A stretch of 8,906 nt of DNA from Chamaesiphon sp. (lineage in GTDB: Bacteria; Cyanobacteriota; Cyanobacteriia; Cyanobacteriales; Chamaesiphonaceae): NCBI GenBank assembly GCA_026785875.1, contig JAJAZF010000158.1:1-8906 (forward strand). Direction: 5' to 3'. A program made the position numbers and the translations under genes. Of the stretch, positions 5,375 through 8,906 are shown one piece after another. The notes beneath the pieces are model-generated. The model saw only the letters and a list, made by a program, of their open reading frames with translations. It was not told the DNA's origin and did no database searches. Each line of letters begins with the position of its first letter. The stretch's first letter is position 1.

Positions 5375-6628
5375 ATGAACAACGATCTTCACTATCTGAC
5401 GGCTGTTAACCCACAACGTAATTCGATCGGTAGATTTCAGTACCTGAGCTGGGGTGAGTTTACTGGTACTGTGGATGTTACAGTCGCCTCAGGACAAGCG
5501 TGGGAGATCGTATTTTACCAAGGACAGATCGTCTGGAGTCTCGATCGCGCTCAACCTAATCGCCTGTGGCAAAGGTTGCTTGGCACTCATGTTGGTTATC
5601 AGCATCTGGGCATCGACTTGTTAGCTCAGGCGGCAGAGCATAATCCCTGGTTGGGATTCGAGCAAAGGATAACAACCTGCTGGCATTATCAAGGAGCGAT
5701 CGCGTTGATGAAATTAGCTGAAATTCAACCATCAGCACTCACCGCTATGTTGACTACTGCGGCACGAGAGACACTTTTTGACTTACTCCAGTATAGTCAG
5801 GGACAAAAGTTGACTTTTCGATCGCAGGCAGAAATTTTTGCCGAGCGTCCACCGATGCTGGTTGATACTGAAGTTGTTATCGCCCAAGCCGAGCTAATGT
5901 GGCAAGAGTGGCATACTCAAAAATTAGGTAATATTTCACCGAGTAAAACTCCAGTAATCCGACATCCCGTCCAACTATATCGTCAAACTACACCAATCAT
6001 TTATCAGAATTTAGTGCAGGTGATTACAGGTAAGCGGACATTGCGGGAAATTGCCGCAGAGATCGATGAAGATTTGTTATTATTGACGCGCTCGTTGACT
6101 CGTTATATCCAAACTGGCATCATCGAGTTAATCGATCTTCCCGATCTTAAATTATCCCAAATCGGGGCAGTCCTGCCGATTGGTAAAGCTGCTCGGCACG
6201 ATCGACCTATTGGTGGGACTCCTTCGATCCTTCCAAAACTAGCCCAATCTAAACTAGTGATTTGTATCGATGATAATCCAGAAGTTTGCGAAAGTATGAG
6301 AGCGATCGTCACTGATGCTGGTTATCGATTTATTGCTATTCAAGATGCTACTCAGGCTTTACCAAGATTGCTTGAAAATAAACCAGATCTAATTTTTCTC
6401 GACTTGATTATGCCGAAAGTTAATGGCTATGAAATTTGCGGACAAATTCGGCGAGTTTCTACTTTCTCTCAAATCCCTATTGTCATTCTGACAGGTAAAG
6501 ATGGGTTGCTCGATCGAGTTCGCTCCAAAGTCGTTGGTGCTTCTGAATTTACCTCTAAGCCAATTACCAAACACGCGATCGTGACATCATTAACTAAATA
6601 TCTCACTGTCTCACCAAAAGAATCATAA
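5375..6628 (+). CDS. PatA-type response regulator (PATAN/DUF4388 plus receiver domain)
   Basis: The 417-residue product has the PatA subfamily layout. An N-terminal PATAN region (about 16-180) contains FQYLSWGEFTGTVDVT (21-36), IVFYQGQIVW (45-54) and RLWQRLLG (63-70). A helical linker follows (about 200-255), then a CheY-like receiver (about 292-412). The receiver keeps all key residues: Asp299-Asp300 (CIDDNPEV), phosphoacceptor Asp343 (FLDLIMP), Thr373 (ILTG) and Lys395 (TSKP), so it should be phosphorylatable. In cyanobacteria this family (PatA, PixG, PilG-type, LsiR) signals to pilus motors, phototaxis or heterocyst patterning. There is no DNA-binding domain, so output is expected through protein contacts of PATAN. 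It lies 24 bp upstream of an Hpt protein gene and is very probably co-transcribed with it. No Shine-Dalgarno is evident. The exact subtype cannot be assigned. Confidence 0.92.
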   Translation: MNNDLHYLTAVNPQRNSIGRFQYLSWGEFTGTVDVTVASGQAWEIVFYQGQIVWSLDRAQPNRLWQRLLGTHVGYQHLGIDLLAQAAEHNPWLGFEQRITTCWHYQGAIALMKLAEIQPSALTAMLTTAARETLFDLLQYSQGQKLTFRSQAEIFAERPPMLVDTEVVIAQAELMWQEWHTQKLGNISPSKTPVIRHPVQLYRQTTPIIYQNLVQVITGKRTLREIAAEIDEDLLLLTRSLTRYIQTGIIELIDLPDLKLSQIGAVLPIGKAARHDRPIGGTPSILPKLAQSKLVICIDDNPEVCESMRAIVTDAGYRFIAIQDATQALPRLLENKPDLIFLDLIMPKVNGYEICGQIRRVSTFSQIPIVILTGKDGLLDRVRSKVVGASEFTSKPITKHAIVTSLTKYLTVSPKES

Positions 6629-6652
6629 AGCCCAACTGTCAACTTATTAACC

Positions 6653-8086
6653 ATGAATGACTCGCAGATTCAAGCACAAGCTTATAGTTACTTTTTAGCT
6701 GAAGCACCAGAATTGCTCCAAACGATCGAGCAAGAAATTCTGACGCTACCCCATGAGCATACCACTGCCAAGGTGCATAATCTGATGCGGGCACTACACA
6801 CGCTAAAAGGTGCCGCAGCCAATGTCGGATTGGCAACAATTGAGCGAATCGCTCATGATTTTGAGGATCTGACGCGAGTCTTTTATGACTTAGATGTAAC
6901 GATCGATCTGTCGATTCAAACTTTACTTTTGGATGGATATTCAGGATTGCATGAATGTCTAACTGCTCAAATTAATAATCGTGAGATTAATGAGCTAGCA
7001 ATCATCGAACGAATCACCGAAACACTCGAACAATTAAAATTAAAACTAGGCGATTGGAGTGAGGCAGATATTGCACTACCGACATCGATCGAGTTAGGCT
7101 TTGATATTATCGCTTCAATTTTTGAAACTACGATTCAGGAACAGATCGATGAAATTGTTACTGTCATTGCGACTCAAGATCCCAGTCAAATTAAAGCATG
7201 TCTTTGCAGTGTTACCGATATCTGTGTCAGTCTTGCCGAATCCTTTGAATTACCTGGCTTTTTGGCAATTAATCAGGCAATCATTGCCGCAATTTCCCAT
7301 CATCCCACTCAACTCGATCGGATCGCCTTATTAGCTCTAGTCAATATTCAACAAGCTCAAACTGATGTATTAGCAGGCGATCGCATTCTTGGCGGTACTA
7401 TCTGTGCGGAGCTAGCTAATCTGGCTCGATCTACGGCTGTAGTAGCAGATGTTGCTCAAATCGAGGCGATCCACCAGATCGAGATTGTCGCCAGCGGTGA
7501 AGCCGAATTGACTGGATTCCAAGCATTTTTGATGAGTAAAAAGTTCCGCAAGCGTCATGAATTTAGTACTGATAATCAACATTTATTTAATCAAATCATT
7601 CGACTTTGTTGGGATTGGTTTCGACATGAGATCCAACCGCATCCCACTCAATTAAATTTAGAAATTTTAGTAATAACACAAGGTGTAGCAGATCTGGATT
7701 ATATCCGTCACTGGATCGGGCTATTATTACAAGGTTTGAGTACGCCCAATGATGATATCGGTGACATACTGCAACAACAATCTAGTCTCTATCTCTATCG
7801 TCAGTGTTGTATTTATCAAGTTGTGTTTGCTGTAGCAAAATATCTCGCTGGTACGGAAGCGTACTCACAGATCGTACCTGAATTCTTGACTGAGTTGAGA
7901 CTGGATCTCCAAACTACTGTTAATACCTATAAACAACAATCGCCGATTACTGCTAACGAACGCGGTTGGATCGATCGAATTATTCTTCCCCATCATTGGA
8001 CATCTATTTCAGTAATGCCAATTGGAGAGGATCTGCTATTATCTGAAATCTGGGATCGAACAGATTTTGGTAACAGTGAGGATTGA
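6653..8086 (+). CDS. Hpt-domain protein without kinase core (PilL-N/Hik36-like)
   Basis: The 477-residue product begins with an Hpt domain (about 5-130). Its motif MRALHTLKGAAANVGLATIE (45-64) carries the phosphorylatable His49, and HDFEDLTRVF follows, as in the P1 domain of CheA-like kinases. The rest has no recognisable dimerisation, HATPase or CheW-like domain, so it cannot autophosphorylate. A mostly helical segment (about 150-260) could be a second, degenerate Hpt-like bundle, and the C-terminus (about 300-477) is unrecognised. In Synechocystis the pilus-control kinase PilL is split, with an N-terminal Hpt protein (Slr0073, Hik36) encoded apart from the kinase core; this gene may be of that kind, though I compare architecture from memory only. 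It follows the PATAN-REC gene by 24 bp, which suggests a cognate phosphotransfer pair. Its TGA stop lies inside a TTGACAG repeat. Confidence 0.8.
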   Translation: MNDSQIQAQAYSYFLAEAPELLQTIEQEILTLPHEHTTAKVHNLMRALHTLKGAAANVGLATIERIAHDFEDLTRVFYDLDVTIDLSIQTLLLDGYSGLHECLTAQINNREINELAIIERITETLEQLKLKLGDWSEADIALPTSIELGFDIIASIFETTIQEQIDEIVTVIATQDPSQIKACLCSVTDICVSLAESFELPGFLAINQAIIAAISHHPTQLDRIALLALVNIQQAQTDVLAGDRILGGTICAELANLARSTAVVADVAQIEAIHQIEIVASGEAELTGFQAFLMSKKFRKRHEFSTDNQHLFNQIIRLCWDWFRHEIQPHPTQLNLEILVITQGVADLDYIRHWIGLLLQGLSTPNDDIGDILQQQSSLYLYRQCCIYQVVFAVAKYLAGTEAYSQIVPEFLTELRLDLQTTVNTYKQQSPITANERGWIDRIILPHHWTSISVMPIGEDLLLSEIWDRTDFGNSED

Positions 8087-8096
8087 CAGTTGACAG
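8083..8096 (+). repeat. Two TTGACAG heptamers between convergent stop codons
   Basis: Two perfect TTGACAG units fill the 10-bp gap between the stops of the Hpt gene (TGA 8084-8086, inside the first unit) and the MEKHLA gene (its TAA complement, TTA, at 8097-8099, directly after the second unit). A single related unit (CTGTCAA, 6636-6642) also lies in the gap between the two plus-strand signalling genes. Confidence 0.85.
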
Positions 8097-8588
8097 TTAG
8101 GAAGTTATGGATTCTTCGATACTTTTAAACCACGCAGCTTGTCCGTATGGATCGCCATTATTAGTGAAAAGATTCCAGATAGTTACATCCAATATTTCAA
8201 ATTCTTTACCTGTCTTACTAATGCGGGTACCACTATATCCACTGATATAGTTTTGTAATTTCACTTGTGCCATCATTGCCAATCTTGCAGAGCGATCGAC
8301 TGGCTTGGCTGTGTCTCTGGAGTACATAGTTGTCAATTCTCCCCATGAAGTTTCCCAGAGCTTTAACACGCGATCGTTTCCATAATTCAAAATTGGATCT
8401 GCTGCGTTATTGTGACTCAAAATATAAAAATCTGCATCAAATACTTGCTCTCCCAGAGTCTCCTTTGAAAATCCATATTCTTTGATGAGATCGTACGATG
8501 TCCATCTCTTTAAGTTTTCCAGCACTATTGACAGATGATCTCGGTAGTACTTATTACTAGCATCAGGAAGCTCCAGCGATCGAATCAT
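8097..8588 (-). CDS. MEKHLA-domain (PAS-like) protein
   Basis: The 163-residue product consists almost wholly of a MEKHLA domain, a PAS-related module named from plant HD-ZIP III proteins and also found as small stand-alone proteins in cyanobacteria and other bacteria. Characteristic blocks are FYILSHNNAADPILNYGND (54-72), LKLWETSWGEL (75-85), SRDTAKPVDRSAR (90-102), ISGYSGTRISKTGKEFEI (115-132), VTIWNLF (135-141) and GQAAWF (149-154). There is no signal peptide, membrane segment or attached output domain. The family is presumed to sense a small ligand or bind a partner, but no reaction is established. ATG 8588 fits the family length; no Shine-Dalgarno is visible. Its 3' end meets the Hpt gene tail to tail with a 10-bp gap, so the two transcripts probably overlap. 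Confidence 0.9.
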   Translation of the reverse strand: MIRSLELPDASNKYYRDHLSIVLENLKRWTSYDLIKEYGFSKETLGEQVFDADFYILSHNNAADPILNYGNDRVLKLWETSWGELTTMYSRDTAKPVDRSARLAMMAQVKLQNYISGYSGTRISKTGKEFEILDVTIWNLFTNNGDPYGQAAWFKSIEESITS

Positions 8589-8696
8589 TGATTTCTATGG
8601 CGATAGTTGAATTTAGTATGGTTAAGATCGAAATTAATTCGACGGGTAATCCCGAGCTTCAAGCGCGAGTAGGAAAAACGGAATTATGATGGTAAA

Positions 8697-8751
8697 CAGT
8701 TGACAGTTGACAGTTGACAGCTTGCACTGAGCGTAGTCGAAGTGTTGACAG
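8697..8751 (+). repeat. TTGACAG heptamers plus right copy of the 39-bp composite element
   Basis: A partial unit (CAG, 8697-8699) and three perfect TTGACAG units (8700-8720) run into CTTG, the 20-bp core CACTGAGCGTAGTCGAAGTG (8725-8744) and a closing TTGACAG (8745-8751). Positions 8713-8751 are the inverted partner of 814-852 with two differences. Here the element lies upstream of the MEKHLA gene, about 110 bp from its start. Confidence 0.9.
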
Positions 8752-8776
8752 CGAAAAGTGCTGATGGGCACTGGTC

Positions 8777-8809
8777 GGGTACCCCGCCCAGTTGGGTACC
8801 CCGCCCAGT
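8777..8809 (+). repeat. Tandem 16-bp direct repeat GGGTACCCCGCCCAGT
   Basis: Two identical 16-bp copies (8777-8792 and 8794-8809) are separated by one T, giving a period of 17. Each copy contains the palindrome GGGTACCC. The first copy also pairs imperfectly with the bases just before it (ACTGGTCGGG at 8770-8779), so the block can form alternative hairpins. Confidence 0.9.
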
Positions 8810-8842
8810 GTTCATGGGGGTTGCCCAAGAACACACGTTTTT
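8808..8842 (+). terminator. Hairpin with downstream T-run, terminator-like
   Basis: GTGTTC (8808-8813) pairs with GAACAC (8829-8834). After one A-A mismatch the pairing continues as TGGG (8815-8818) with CCCA (8824-8827), closing a GGTTG loop. Three bases later comes TTTTT (8838-8842). The shape fits an intrinsic terminator on the plus strand, but no plus-strand gene lies just upstream, so it could instead be part of a mobile or structured repeat. Confidence 0.35.
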
Positions 8843-8906
8843 AGCCCGCCACACGGTTGGCCCCAAAAACGGCGGGTTGCTCCCGTTTAGGCAACCTAAG
8901 CAAACT

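Larger units (their letters stand above)
8589..8906. other. 318-bp non-coding stretch with repeats and hairpins
   Basis: No credible gene is seen. The first 108 bp (8589-8696) form the upstream region of the MEKHLA gene and hold only a small CGGG/CCCG pairing (8643-8654) and no convincing promoter. Then come the heptamers and the composite element (8697-8751), followed by a GC-rich block (about 8757-8896) with the tandem 16-bp repeat, the 8808-8842 hairpin, and two further pairings: CCCGCC (8845-8850) with GGCGGG (8871-8876), and GGTTGC (8875-8880) with GCAACC (8891-8896). Minus-strand frames of 60-66 codons here translate repeats and are not called. Confidence 0.7.

Noticed and set aside
8589..8696. 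Promoter for the MEKHLA gene
   Set aside because: CATACT and AATTAA can be read as -10 sequences, but none has a credible -35 at the right spacing.
814..8751. Whole window as a composite transposon bounded by inverted repeats
   Set aside because: No transposase or integrase gene and no target-site duplication are visible, the enclosed genes look like ordinary chromosomal genes, and the repeat resembles a dispersed intergenic element.
8634..8866. Minus-strand frames of 60-66 codons (such as HWAGYPTGRGTRPVPISTF)
   Set aside because: They run through the composite element, heptamers and 16-bp repeats, give low-complexity or cysteine-rich peptides with no recognisable domain, and have no ribosome binding site.

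Overview
The window looks like chromosomal DNA from a phycobilisome-bearing cyanobacterium. The evidence is a CpcS/CpeS-type bilin lyase, a PatA-type (PATAN plus receiver) response regulator, a stand-alone MEKHLA protein, a long pentapeptide-repeat protein, abundant CGATCG/GATCGATC words with a few GCGATCGC (HIP1) octamers, and short heptameric tandem repeats of the kind described in cyanobacteria as STRR. The genus cannot be fixed from this sequence alone. No rRNA, tRNA, CRISPR array, transposase or prophage gene was seen.

Layout. On the minus strand, 1-722 is the N-terminal 240 codons of a pentapeptide-repeat protein that runs off the left edge. It is divergent from a bilin lyase gene (863-1444, +) across a 140-bp gap holding a 39-bp composite repeat. 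The lyase converges on a RecB/Cas4-like PD-(D/E)XK nuclease gene (1541-2341, -). The nuclease ATG directly abuts a TTGATAG heptamer array. Upstream of it, on the same strand, lies a class A penicillin-binding protein gene (2472-5105, -) with a tandemly repeated Arg/Ser tail. A 269-bp divergent region with several inverted repeats separates the PBP from a two-gene signalling unit on the plus strand: a PATAN-REC regulator (5375-6628) and an Hpt-domain protein without a kinase core (6653-8086). These converge, with only 10 bp between stops, on a MEKHLA-domain gene (8097-8588, -). The last 318 bp hold no convincing gene. They contain heptamers, a second, inverted copy of the 39-bp element, and a GC-rich block of short repeats and hairpins.

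How the parts may work together. The PATAN-REC and Hpt proteins are best read as phosphorelay components of a chemotaxis-like pathway of the kind that controls type IV pili or phototaxis in cyanobacteria, with the kinase core encoded elsewhere. The PBP makes and cross-links peptidoglycan. The lyase matures phycobiliproteins. The nuclease is an orphan of unknown process. Nothing shows that these genes form one system. I see no strong evidence for a wholly new multi-gene system. The most unusual signals are the repeat architecture (heptamer arrays touching start and stop codons, and a composite element inverted at both ends of the window), the split phosphorelay pair, and the RS-like tail of the PBP.
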